Origin: Pleodorina starrii
Lineage: Eukaryota; Chlorophyta; Chlorophyceae; Chlamydomonadales; Volvocaceae
Assembly: GCA_030267565.1 (NCBI GenBank)
Contig: BRXU01000031.1
Span: forward strand, 992,001-1,056,000
Direction of reading: 5' to 3'
DNA: 64,000 bases
Below the pieces are notes generated by a model. It saw only the letters and a program-made list of their open reading frames with translations, ran no database searches and was not told the origin of the DNA. The first letter of the stretch is position 1. The number at the start of each line of letters is the position of its first letter. Shown piece after piece: positions 22,795-35,600 of this stretch. The position numbers and the translations under genes are program-made.

Positions 22795-25700
22795 ATGCCA
22801 TCGAAAGCTTGCTACGTGCCTCAGTCGCGGACCCGCGTCGACTCGAGCTCCGCTGCTCTGCTCTTCTTGTTCCTATCGGCATCTGTTCCTCTTTCAGCAG
22901 CTATACCCACATATTTTCTGGACTCCAGTCGTGGCCTATTTCCCAGCGATCAGAAATGCGTGGCACATCCGGCCTTCACAAGCAAGAAGCATGGCAGCCC
23001 GAGCGTTGACAGGTGCGACAATCTGTGCATTTGCGCTGGGTATATTTGAGAGCTCAGTCGCAACTTGAGCTTACGGCTGATAACCGCGCGCAGCTGTTCA
23101 GTCAAATTCACATGCTCCCGCTATTACTAACTGCCAAAAATGCTACAACTATCTGTAATATCCCACGTGCTTCTTCCTTCCCAGCGGAATTACATTCGAG
23201 ATCTCCAATAGCGTGAACAATGCTCCGACCGACGTCCTTTGCCCGGGAAGCGAGCACAGCTTCAAGGTGAAAAATATCGCAGAGGCCGCCGTCGCCGCGT
23301 CGGGCTCTGTACAACTGCCTCTGCCACGTGGCTTCCGTCTGAATCTCACGAGCCCGCCCGCCCTTCCCTGCCACAGGTGTCCTTCGGGATCGTCCCCCGC
23401 GCCGCGCTGCTCAACTCCAACCCGCCCCTCGTCAACTTCACCTCGCCATCGCCCACAGCCGGATGGTGAGCATGCGTGGAAACAGCAAGCACAGTGACAT
23501 CGAAAAGGCGGGGAACGGGGTGAGGTGGGGGGCGCACGAGCAGACATGATCTGACAAGTGAGCCGCGTGAAGAGCGCGCGGTGGCATGTTTCAGCTACCG
23601 TGCCTCGAGCCAAGCCTGTGTCTCTCGCCTGCAAATAGCAGCAGCGAAATTCAGCTTTCTCTTTGCCCTTCCCTTCCCTCCACCGCAGCCCCAACCAGGT
23701 GGTTCTGGGGCTGCCCACCCAGGGCACCTCCTTCACCACCACCTTCACAGTGCCGTGCAGCGCAGCAGGTGAGTGTTGTTGACCGACATGCACGGGACTT
23801 ACCTGCAGCCGGGGCCCTTACAGGCCCTAGCGCACTTAAATAAAGACATCGGTAATAAGGGGGTCCCAGCTGATGGCCACAGCACCGCCCCGCCCACTTC
23901 CCGAACACCTCAGACCTCACCCTGTCACCGCCGCCCCCTGCAGGCAGCGATATTCTGTTCAAGGTGACCTCCGTTGGCCGAGATGACTTCCGATGGAAGT
24001 ACAACACGCGGAGCATGAAGGTGGCGGATGCCGCCTCGAACGCGGTGGCGCCCGGGGGCGTGTGCGCGGCGGCGGCCGCGGCGTGTAAGTGCTCCTGTGG
24101 TGGGGGTGGCCAGGACAAGGTCTGGCCTTGTTCGGAATTTTCCTGAAAAGGCATGAGAGGTGTCCTCGGACAAGCGAGTGGTGTATTATTATTCTGATGT
24201 CCACCGGGACGCCCACCATTACGCCCGTGCTTCCCAGGACGATCTCTTCATTGTGACCCGTGTGACCTGTGGGTCAGCGGGCATCCTGGCAGCAGGGGTG
24301 CTTCCGCATTCTCACCGGGTCCGGCGCTCCGACCTACCCAAACTCGCATATGCAATGCAGTCATTCCCCTCCAGTCCGCCCATTAGGCCTCCCTGGCAGG
24401 TAACAACCTACTTGTTCTCCTTGTCCTCATCACCCCACACCTCGCTTGCTCACACCCCTCCCCTCGCGCTGCTCACCGTCGTCCGCCCTTCGCGCCTCAC
24501 CGCTTCCTCTCGCTCAGGCGGAGCCCTTCCTATCAGCGTCTCTGCGGGCAACGGCCAGAACACCTCTGCAGTCAACGACCAGAACACCTCTGGGGGCAAC
24601 GACCAGTCCGGATCCGTTTCGCCATCACCGTCAACCGGCGGTGGCGGCACCCAGGAGATCGCGGTCAAGATCAGCGCGCCGTCCGACGCTCCTCAGCGCT
24701 GCAACAGCAGTACCCTGGGCTACGATTGCATGGCTGAGGTGCGGAGCGCGTTCGTCGCTGCATGTTCCATGTGAGATGCGACTGTTGTGATGTGGTTGCG
24801 GTACGGCATGTACGGCTTGCGGCTGTACGGCTTGCGGCCGTACATTTTGGCACTTCAAGCAAGTAGACCTCTGTCCACATGACGACGCGAGACGTATAAG
24901 CACACTCGCCGAATGCGTGAACGATCTAACACCTGCTGCGTCTCCGTTTGTCTTCATGCGCGTCCTGAAATGTCCGCAACTCCGCATGTGTGCATCCGTC
25001 TCGGTGTTAACTTGTGAGCGCTGCTGGGTACTACCCGCTCAACGCCCCGTTCCGCCTGCTGCTGCAGGGCGGCAAGGTGACGGTTCACTGGAGCATCAAC
25101 ACCGCCGCCGCGCCCGCCAACCCCTGTACACCCACCGGCAAGACCACGCTCAAGGTCAGTGGCGGTTTGGCTCGTCGCCCGTTGGTGTACCCTACTCACC
25201 CTACTCACCCACCCATGCACCACCAAACAGGCGTCACACCCTGCTGCCTGCCATCTGGGATAACCGAATCCACATCCCGCACTCACCGCATCTCAACCTC
25301 ACATCCATGTCCGCATCCGTACTCGTCGCACAGCCTCCGTGGGATGTCCAACCGAAACCGCAGTTTCTCATGGTGACCAAACGCCTCGCACCCGTCGCCC
25401 ATTCATCGGATGTGGCATGTCAATGCCATGTCACACCCCAACAGGCGGAGGAGATCGCACAGTACGGCACGATCCACATGGCCGTACAGTCCTCGACCAG
25501 AGGTGAGGGCCCGCGACTACTTTGTGACGACAAGCTACTTCGCCCGCCAGAAAAGCAGGGGCTGCGGAACAAAGTCAGAGGAGGGGTGCAACTTCGAAAT
25601 TGCCGCGGCCGCGCGCTTGTCTAGTGATGCGTAGGAGAGTGCTGGCGCCCGGCAGGGGCTAAAAAGGTGCTGGGCTTCCCGTCCTCTCAGTTCTTACCCT

Positions 25701-28155
25701 GCGGCGGCCTCACCCTCTCACTCTCTGACCTTCTCGCCCTGCACCGCGCATTCAACCTCCCCCACACCCCCAGGCTATGTGGGCATGGGCTTCGCCAACA
25801 ATCCCGGGGACATGTACCCCAGCGACATCATCGTGGGCTGGGTGGAGGGCTCGGGAGCTGGCTGGGTCAACACCTTCTTCGCAACGGTACGGCGGAAGCA
25901 ACCGTTAGGAATGAAGCACCGCACGACAAATCTCCCAGGGCGTGCGGGCGGGTGAAAACGACGACTTCCCTGATGGTTTTAGGGATTCAGATTCCACTCT
26001 TGATGTTCTGCCTGCCTGCCTGCATGTCACCAGTACCGTGAGGTTTACTCGCTTCGGCTCGTTTCGGTTGGGCTTCCCTGCCCCGGGTCCCCACAGGCCA
26101 ACGGTATTGACATGGGGGACGTCGTGTCACCGTCTTGGGCGTACGACACGGGTGTCGTACGCAACTCCACCTCAGGCCTCACCACCATCTGCTTCAGCCG
26201 TCGGCTGCTGGACAACCGGGCAAAGGCACAGCCCGACATTCGGGAGGCTGTCGGAGCCACCAACGGCAGCAGCAACAGCGCTGCCAGCGGTCGTCGCAGG
26301 CTGCTGCAAGCCGCCGAAGGTGACTGGTTGGTCCTGGTTGGGGCCGGGGAGGCGGCTGAAACGTCTGGGTCATAGGCGCGCCGTCCCCGATGCGGTGTTG
26401 GGGAAGGTGTTGAGTAGAGCTGCCGGTCGTGGGGCCCGGCCGGGGCGGTTGTGGCCCGGCCGGGGCAATCGGCACCTGTCGAGTTCACGGAGGGCCAGGG
26501 GTCGTGGGCCTATGTCTCGAATGCCGCCGCGCCGCCTTGCCCATCTCATTACAACCGACTTGTCCAGAGTCCCTCCCAGCCACCATCTCCGTAACACCCC
26601 CACATCGTTACCCTGCACCGCACCGCGCCGGCCTTCTCGCCCTCGCTTGGTACCTCGTAATGGTCTTCGCCCTTCCTTTAATCCCTACCCTCGCCCTCTG
26701 CCCTCGGCAGAGCAACCCTTGCTGGGCCCCGCGCTCGGCCTCATCTGGGCTGTTAGCCCCGTCGCGGCCCTGGTACAGCATGGTGACCCCGACGCTGGCG
26801 GCTTTTACTTGAACGTTAGCAGCGGTTCATTGCTGGAGTCGAAGGACGGCGTGAACATGCGGTACTGGATCAACGTGCACGGCGCGCTGATGGCGGTGGC
26901 TTGGGGTCTGCTGCTTCCGCTGGGCACGTTGTTTCCCGCGCACCGGTGGCTGCTGGGCGATGCCAAGGTGGCTGGCAAGCACCTGTGGTTCTGGATGCAT
27001 CTGGCCTGCCAGTGGACCGGAATGGCGCTCTTTATCGCCGGCTTTGTGGTGGCGTTCACCAAGATGGGAGGCTCGACCGCTGAGATCGTGGAGTCGCACG
27101 AAAACATCGGCATCGCGATTATGGCGGCGGCGGCCGCGCAGGTGCGTGCGCTGCGTGTGTGCGCGTCCGTGCGTGCGTGCAAGTTTATGGGCTCGGGAAC
27201 AAATCTCTTGGCACGCAACAGTACTACTACGGTATGGTGGGTGTTGCCGAAACCCATGGGCAACAACCCGCGACGGTTAGCCATACATCGACTGCTGCAT
27301 CCATCCCTCCTTTCCTTTGCTTTCCTCTCGCAGGTGGTCCTGGCCTACGCCCGTCCCGCTCCCGACCATCCGCGCCGCGGCCTTTGGAACGCTGTCCACC
27401 ACAACCTGGGCCGGGTGACGGTGGCACTGGCCTGGGCCAACGTCTACATCGGCATCTATGCGTATCACTGCAGCTGGGGTGCCAGCTATGCCGCCTGGAT
27501 CACCCCTATCGCCATCTCCATGGGTCTCCTGGTGGGTGGGCCGTGTGGGCGCCATGCAAGAAGGCTGGGTGACCCACGTGCGTCAAGAACGCTGGGTGAC
27601 CCACGGGTCGTGACAACCAGGCAGCTATGCTCGGCTTCCGGGTTCCGGCCCTGGCCTCGGCTTAGGACGCTGTGCAGCATATGAGCAGTCATTTACGTGA
27701 CACCCTGGCCGCCTCGCCGCCATTTCGCCTCCTGTTGCTCGTTGCCTGCACAGCCTTGCTTCCCGGTCCGTTCTGCCCAAGCGCACCTACACACACATAC
27801 ACACACACCGCGGGTTGGACGGATGCTCCCAGTGTTGCATGTTGCATGCAGCTCGTGCTGAGGTACGATTTGACACCTTTATTTCTCGAGTCTCTGCAGC
27901 CCGCTGTACCAACCACATACAACGTCCTGCAACATCCGCCTCCGCTCTCTCCCTCTCTCCGCGCTCTCCTTCCCTCCCCCTCGTTCCCGCCCCTCCCAGG
28001 TCATTGCTGACATCTCCCTGCGTTTTGTGGGGGCGGGCCGCAGCAAGGACCTCACTGCGGTGCCAGCGGTGCCACAGGGCGTAGATGTCTACTTGGCCGA
28101 CAAGAACGGCGGCGGCGGCGACAGTCCCGCGGGCGGCAAGAGCGCCAGTCCTTGA
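22795..28155 (+). CDS. Gene B: Reeler-DOMON-cytochrome b561 membrane protein
   Basis: Thirteen exons: 22795-23012, 23185-23266, 23377-23465, 23689-23768, 23944-24084, 24518-24738, 25068-25154, 25445-25502, 25774-25886, 26097-26319, 26711-27141, 27334-27531, 28000-28155. Phases close to 698 aa. The start is the first in-frame ATG before a hydrophobic signal segment (ALLFLFLSASVPLSAA). Reeler-like domain about 30-203, a Ser/Thr/Asn/Gly-rich linker encoded by exon 6, one DOMON about 265-437 (GDMYPSDIIVGW), and b561 about 480-640 with the same four His motifs (NVHGAL, WMHLAC, ESHENIG, VHHNLGR). Exon phases match genes A and C one for one, but the block equivalent to their exons 6-11 (DOMON1 and Pro-rich linker) is replaced by a single exon. 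Likely role as for gene A: DOMON-linked transmembrane electron transfer. Confidence 0.9.
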
Positions 28156-28173
28156 AAATCCGCAAACAAAATT

Positions 28174-28178
28174 TGTAA
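28174..28178 (+). terminator. TGTAA polyadenylation signal, gene B
   Basis: TGTAA occurs 18 bases after the gene B stop. It is the motif commonly used for 3' end formation in Chlamydomonas-type nuclear genes. Confidence 0.45.
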
Positions 28179-29671
28179 GAGACAGATTCCGATGGATCGG
28201 GGTTGTTGCTGGGTAGATAGCCATCTCCGCCATGCCTCCGTAAGTTGATGGTCCCAGCTCAGATTTCACAGGCGCGCGAGCGTAAGCCGAAGATCAATTC
28301 ATACAATTGTCACATTGAAATAGCATTCGCCCGTAGCGGTCCGTGCTACACAGCATGACAGATCCAGTCTCGTCGGCCGGCGGGCTGGATGGATTCCTCA
28401 GTTGCATGAAGAATTCGTTCATGAGAGTCGCGTCTCGAACCATGCCTCTTGTTCTGTTTTTGCAACAGTAGTGATTTTTAAATCTGCGGATGGCTCGAGC
28501 CAGTGGCCAAGCTTGGCCCGATTTTGTACGATTGGAGATGCGCTGAGTCACCGTACGGCATCATTGCCAGATGCAGCGCCGGGTCCTGCCTTCACGACCT
28601 GACGCCTCGCTTTAGTCGTCCTCCCAAAACAATGTGCACGAGGGTGTTCTTGTGTTGTGCTGCGGCGATCGGCAGGGTTAGGTCTGGCTGCGCCTTGCGT
28701 GGCTGGCTGGCGACGACTGGGCGGGAAGACCGGATGGGGCATGGGTTCGTTGCCTAAAGCGCCCATCTGCCTGTGGCTAGGCGTGTGGAGTATGCCTTCT
28801 TAAGGAGTAGTAACGTTAATTGCCGCATGGCAAGGGTCGAGGAGATCATCGTTGGCATGTGTAGATATTGACCGGTGAAGGATTGGATTGCCGCGGCCGT
28901 CGGGTTGGCCGCGCGGCCCCTGACACGCAGTCGGAGGATTTCGAGGAAGTCGAGTTACAACCTTCACAACTTTCCTGTGGAGCGTGTGCGAGGAGCAGGG
29001 ACAGTTTTGTGGTTGTTTACACGTTTGATCGTGACAGGAGCGTTGAGTACCGTATACCGATGGGGTGAGAGGTCAGTTTGCCAAGATGAATGGACATGTA
29101 AAAGTCTGACTTCCATGTCGTGCACGCTTTGTCGAAGCCGAAGGCCGCCGAATTTGCCATGCAAGCTCCGCAGGTCAAAGTTATCTTCAACAAAATTTGC
29201 AATATAAACAGCTTATGATAAGAAACGTACGCGAAGTTCACAGCTTCGCTGGCTGCTCAACTACCAAATATCGTTGTGCGTATCGTCATGAGTTGTTTTC
29301 CTTGGGCGCACAGGACAGCGTAAACTTTGCATATGATGTCCAGCTTCAAGCGCAGCACGTGCACCTGTCTTAGGATTGTGCCGCGGGCAGTTGTTGGAGG
29401 AAGTTATGGCCTGTTGTTTCACTTGCGTGACGGTCCGTTCAGATCCTAGTCTCGTCCAATGACATAGGTCTATCCTTCATTCTGACAGTCGTGGCTCCTA
29501 CCCCTTGAGTCAAACGGATGTGGGGACATGTGGCTGGTTGCTCAGATTCGCCTTTTGTTGCAGTGCGGCCTAGCCTAGCTACGAGACGAGCTGGTCGATG
29601 TTCACTGATCCGGCAGATGTATCTCGAGATTAAATCCCAGTCCTGTGTATTATAACTACTGCAGAAGAAAG
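28179..29671. other. Intergenic region between genes B and C
   Basis: About 1.5 kb with no recognisable gene, RNA or repeat family. It should contain the 3' UTR of gene B and the promoter and 5' UTR of gene C. Confidence 0.4.
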
Positions 29672-32600
29672 ATGCCGTTGAACGCATATTTTGGGCCAAG
29701 GCGGGCAAGCAACGAGCCAAGCTTCGCTGCCCTGCTCTTCCTGTCCCTGCGCGTCTTGGCAACGTTTCACCTTTCAGCGGCTGTGCCCGCGTACTTCCTT
29801 GACCCCGCTCGCGGCTTCATCCCCAGTGATCAGAAATGCGTAGCGCACCCAAGCAAAGCAAGCGTGAGGCACGGCAGCCCGGATGTGGACAGGTGCGAAC
29901 GAATGCCCGATAAACCTGCCCGAACGGTTGTGAGCCCACCTTCATCCACCTTCGTCGCTTGACCTCCACGGAATCGGCTCCCCACACATTCATTCCCTCC
30001 TCTCCCGCCAGTGGTATTACATTTGAGATTACCAACATTGCGAACAACGTCCCGGCCGACGTCCTCTGCCCGGGAAGCGAGCACAGCCTCAAGGTGTGGC
30101 GTGAGGGGCTCGAACCGCGGTCGCCGGCTGCTGCTGCTGCGGCGGCGGCGGCGGCTCGAAGCGGGTGCACGCCTTGGCGGCCACGACGCGGCTGCCGTCC
30201 CCGCGGCTGCCGTCCCCGACCGGTCTCAGGCTCAATGCCCTGATAAATTCATTCTCTTTCTCCTCGCGCTCCCACAAGTCGCAACGTTACGGGCGTCGTT
30301 GGCAAATTCATTCCACGGGGACAAACCCCACAAAGCATTGACACACAGCGAGCCCAACTTCTTAACCGCACTGCTATTGCACGCGCCGTCCGCGACCGGC
30401 GCCCGTTCGCTTGGCGCCCGGATGCCCCCGGGGGCTGCTGTCCACACTGCTAGTCGGGGCCCCTCCCCTTCCCCTTCCCTTTCCCCTACGGCCTCTCCCC
30501 TGCATCACTCGCATGCTTGCGACCCACGCGCGCCTCCGACCCTCCCCGCGTCATTCCCTTCCCGGGACTCTATCCCCGGCATGCCCATCCCCCCGCTGGA
30601 CGACGGCTGCAGCGCATGCAATCCGGATCGCCAGATCCCCTCCGCGCCTCATCGCCCGATAAATACCCGCCGGGTTGTGCCCGCCCGATTTCTGCACTCA
30701 AATGACACAACAAACCGAGCTCTCAATCGGGGATCGGAACGTAGCCCGGGATCTCGAGGACACGGCAGACTACCGCAGGCGCGTTCCCGGCCGAGTGAGA
30801 GCCAGTGCGACCCATCCTCACCGCTGTGCAACCGCTCTCGCTGCGGCTCCGCCCGCCTCGCCAACCCCCCCGCCCGCTCGCCCGCCCTTCCCTGCCGCAG
30901 GTGTCCTTCGGGATCGTCCCCCGCGCCGCTCTGCTCAACTCCAACCCGCCCCTCGTCAACTTCACCTCGCCATCGCCCACAGCCGGATGGTGAGCGAGCA
31001 ACCCAGCTAACCCCGCTAATGCGTGGTTATGTGTCCCCCTGCGTCACATCTCCCTCCTTTCTCTTTGCCCTTTCCCTCCCTTCCTTCCCTCCACCGCAGC
31101 CCCAACCAGGTGGTTCTGGGGCTGCCCACCCAGGGCACCTCCTTCACCACCACCTTCACCGTGCCGTGCAGCGCAGCAGGTGAGGGAGTGTTGTTGACCG
31201 ACATGCCCGGGCCGTTCCTGCAGCCGGGGCCCTTGCAGCCCGTTTTCGTGAGGAGAGGAGCGCACCTCACCCTGTCACCCCGTCACCGCCCCCCCTGCAG
31301 GCAGCGATATTCTGTTCAAGGTGACCTCCGTTGGCCGAGATGACTTCCGATGGAAGTACAACACGCGGAGCATGAAGGTGGCGGATGCCGCCTCGAACGC
31401 GGCGGCGCCCGGGGGCGTGTGTGCGGCGGCGGCCGCGGCGTGTAAGTGCTCGTGTTGTGGTGGGGGATGTGCGTGCGCATGTGCGGGGGATGGTGGCTGT
31501 TGCGATATTATCGTCAGTCTGCTGAAAAGCGGAAGCGGAAGCGGGGCCGGGGCCCAAAAGCGCAGAAGCACATCCTCATGGCCGGCCGGCCGGCGGGAAA
31601 TAAATACCGGATGTGGTGTTGTACTGCAGTTGCTCGTACAATGCCCGGACGGCGCCACTGTGGTAGCTATGCAACTCAATTTTGTGCTTAAATCCTCCTT
31701 CCGCCATTCCATTCATTCGTGCACGCGCCCATCCAACCGCCACCCAGTCACAACCCTTCTCCCTTCTGCGTGCTCGCGCCATCGTCCCTGTAACCGATAC
31801 AGAGTTGATCTGCAGTCATGCCCCACCCATCCATCTATCTACCCATACACCTCTCCATCCTTGCTCCCGACCCGCAGGCGGCATTTCCCCAATGAATGAC
31901 TCCAGCCCAACTCCCGGCCGGACCTGCTCCCTCAGCACCCTGGGATACGACTGTATGGCCACCTGGGTACGTAAGTGCTCGTGAGCGACTATGTACTACG
32001 ACTAATACTTGCCGTATTATGGTAAACAGCTATACACGTGTATGTTCAGCGATGTGTTCCAGCTAGCGTCTGACGGTTTTCAGCTGGACGCGATGATGCG
32101 CGGCGCTGCGCGGCGCTGCGGCCGCTCTAGCTGCTGCGGAAGCAGAGACCATCACGACAGCCACCCATCCCCCACAGGCCCCCGACCTCCTGCCTACGCC
32201 AGTACCGGTAGTCGCAACCAAGCGGCGTTTGTCCCCCTGCCTCCCGCCCCCTGCCTCCCGCTCTGCCGCCTCCCTCCCTGCCGCCTGCCCCCGCCCTTTC
32301 CTCCCCGCCTTCCGCCTCTCCCTTGACGCACAGCGCAACATCACGGTCCATTGGAGCGTCAACACCACTGCGGCCCCGGATAACGCCTGCACGCCGACCG
32401 CAAAAAACGCGCTGACGGTGGGTGGGCAGTTGGAGGAGGGATGGCCTGTTGGCAATGGGCGTGGGGGCGAGCGGGCAGGCGGGCGGCACTTAGCCTGTGC
32501 TTGTGCCTCTCGCACTCAGCGGGCCCATCGCTACGTTCGTGAATTCCATCCGTCCCTCCATCGAATCGACTCCGGAAACGGGTGTGCGCGCGTGACCCCT

Positions 32601-35600
32601 CGGATGCGTGTCTTACAATGAGGGCCCCCATTCATGGATATGGGGTAAAACCCGAAGTCAGCTCAGGCCGCTGGCTCGCTCCTCTCATTAAGACAAGCCG
32701 CTGTTTCTGAGGGTGCGGGACTGCGGGTCCCCATGCATGTCGTATACATACCGTACACAGGTCGAGCAGGTGGCGAGCTCCGGCAGTCTACACATGGCCG
32801 TACAATCGGCGGCGACGGGTAAGCAAATAAACTTGGGTTGCGGCTCGAATTGCGCCGTCGTGCTTTTCACGTCGTAGTTGTTGGGTCTTCCAACGCCCCA
32901 CCCCAGGGTACGTGGCGCTTGGCTTTGCCACCCAGGCCGGCAAAATGGTCCCCAGCGACATCATTCTGGGCTGGGTGGGCACCGACCTGCCGCCCGTGGT
33001 GGGCACATTCGACGCGAGCACGGTGAGTGCGGGTGGGTGGGTGGATGGGTGGGTACACGGCCGTTGCGGCCCTCTGTTAGCCGTTAATTGGCCGTTAGTG
33101 GTCGTTAGGGACCGTTGGTGGCACGATACAAACCGTTACGCCGTCTTGGGCCCACCGTCCACGTCCTTTCCACATGCACAAATTGCGTTTCTGTTGGCAT
33201 GTCCGGTCCAACTCGCCCGCGCACACACATGCATCGCAGTCCGTCCGCCTCTCCGCCAACAACAACACGGACAACTCCTGGGCGTACGACCGCGGTGTGT
33301 CCCTGGACGCATCCACCGGTATCACCACCGTGTGCTTCAGCCGCCGACTGGTGGACACCCGGGCCAAGGCGGTGCCGGACCTGAGAACAAGTGAGTGAGG
33401 GGGGCGGGTCTGGTACGTGCACGGGTGTCGTCACCCGCTAACCACCGGCCTCGCTTATTTCCCTCCAGGCGGCGACCTGCTGGCCCTCAACTTTGCGGTC
33501 AGCGAGCAGGATGCCCTGGTGAAGCACAAGCCCGGCAGTGTGGGCGGCTTCTATCTGGACCTCAACAGGGGCGTGGTGCCCGTGTCGCCGCCACCTGCGC
33601 CGCCCTCACCCGCGTTGACCACTCCGCCATCATCACCACCACCACCACCACCATCCCCACCCCCCAGCAGCCTCGAAGTCGCCGACCTTTCGGGCGCTCC
33701 TCCGCCGCCGCGATCGTCCAACTGCACCCCGAGCACCCTGGGATACACGTGCATGGCGCAGAAGGTGCGTGGAGCGTGGAGCGAGAGAGGTGTTGAGCGG
33801 GTGGCCTGTTGTTGAGCTGCAGCCACATCACGACCGCTACAGATTGGCTTCCGCCATTTATACATCTTTGTGTAATATGTCTCCCACGTGGATCGAACAC
33901 GGTACCATTCCCAGCAGCAGCTGATGGTTGGGAACATCCGCGGGATATCAGATTGCCACTGCGCTCGCCCTTACGCATCCCCCTGTCCTGCGCGATGTGC
34001 GCGGCTGTGTCCCGCTCTGCACTCGTTCCAGTGTTCTTCATTTTGTTGCTTCCGTCTGCTGCTGGGTACACACTACACAGGGCAAGGTGACGGTTCACTG
34101 GAGCGTCAACACCGCCGCCGCACCCGTCAACCCCTGCACACCCGCCGGCAAGACCAACCTCAAGGTGCGCACATCGATCCGCGACGTAGACGCTGAATCT
34201 TGCAGGAAGGCTTACACGGAGTCACAAACACACACACACAAACACATATACCCAGCGGCGCGCAACCGCACGCCCTGTGTCACTCACGCGTCTGAACCCG
34301 TCGCTTATCGCTATCGATACTGAATCTCGTCTTCACGGATGGAATGGATGTGTGCTGCCATTCAACAGGTCGAGGAAGTCGGTCAGTACGGCACGCTGCA
34401 CATGGCCGTACAGGCCGCGACGCAAGGTGAGGCCTGCCTAACCCACTGCAGTACGAGAAGAGAGGAAGGCGCGGTCGGTCTTCCTCTCTCCTCGTCGCCC
34501 TCTCCCTAAAACAACCCTAAATCCTTAGTTCCCGTTAGGGAACATTAAGGTTCCCAAAACGCCGTCCGGGGTTCCACCTCCTCGCCCCGCCCGTTAAGTC
34601 CCTTCACCTCTCGGTGCCTCCCACCACTTCCTCTCGTAGGATATGTGGGCCTGGGCTTTGCGGAAGACCCCGACAGTATGTACGACAGCGACATCGTGCT
34701 GGGCTGGGCAGCGGCCTCGGGGGCCGGCTGGGTCAACACATTTCACGCAACGGTACGACGGACAGAACCAATAAAATATCTGCATTGGTACGGAAAGGTG
34801 ACGGGCCTGGCAGGCATGCCGAACTCTCCCCGCGGGGCATTGCGAGAGAAGGGGGTTGAGGCGACGCACGGCAACCTGCGCTACGGCAACCTTCGGCCGT
34901 GACTGTACTCCTCGCACCGTGCATGTCCTCTTCCTCGCACGCGCATGCGCCCTGCATCCCCCGCCCTGCGCCCCGCGCGCGCTTACGTGCACGCTCACTC
35001 TCCCTGCTGCATTGCCTCACTGTACTCAATGTGTTTCCCTCAATGTGTTTCCCTCGCAGGGCAACGGCATTGACATGGGCGACGTCGTGTCGCCGTCCTG
35101 GGCGTACGACACGGGTGTCGTACGCAACTCCTCCTCCGGCCTCACTACCATGTGCTTCAGCCGTCGCTTGGTGGACAACCGTGCCAGGGTGTCGTACGAC
35201 CTCCGGGCAGCAGTTGGCGGCGGCAACAGCACCAGCGACAGCGGCCCCGTGGGTGGCCGCCGCAGGATGTCGGAGAGCGGTGCCTCCCCCTCAGGTAAGA
35301 CTGCTTGCTGGGATGCGGCAGGCGGGTAACGCGTAACGCGGCTTGGCGGCCCGAACGGCTGATAGATCATAAGGGTCGATTGGGGGCGGCGCGGGGCTGT
35401 TTAGGTGAGAAGGTGGCCGAACAGGGGACGGGACAGGGCGGAGCGGCATCTTGCTGACCCATGGGGGCTGACCCGCGGGGCTGACCCGTGGGCCTGGGCC
35501 GTGGGCCTGGGCCGTGGGGCTGACCCCTGGGTCTGATCCGTGGGCCTGGGCCGTGGGCCTGGGCCGTGGGGCTGACCCCTGGGTCTGATCCGTGGGGCTG

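Noticed and set aside
25942..27684. 580-codon continuous plus-strand frame
   Set aside because: It reads through introns 9-12 of gene B and joins exon and intron sequence; the conserved exons and their phases show the spliced form is the real product.
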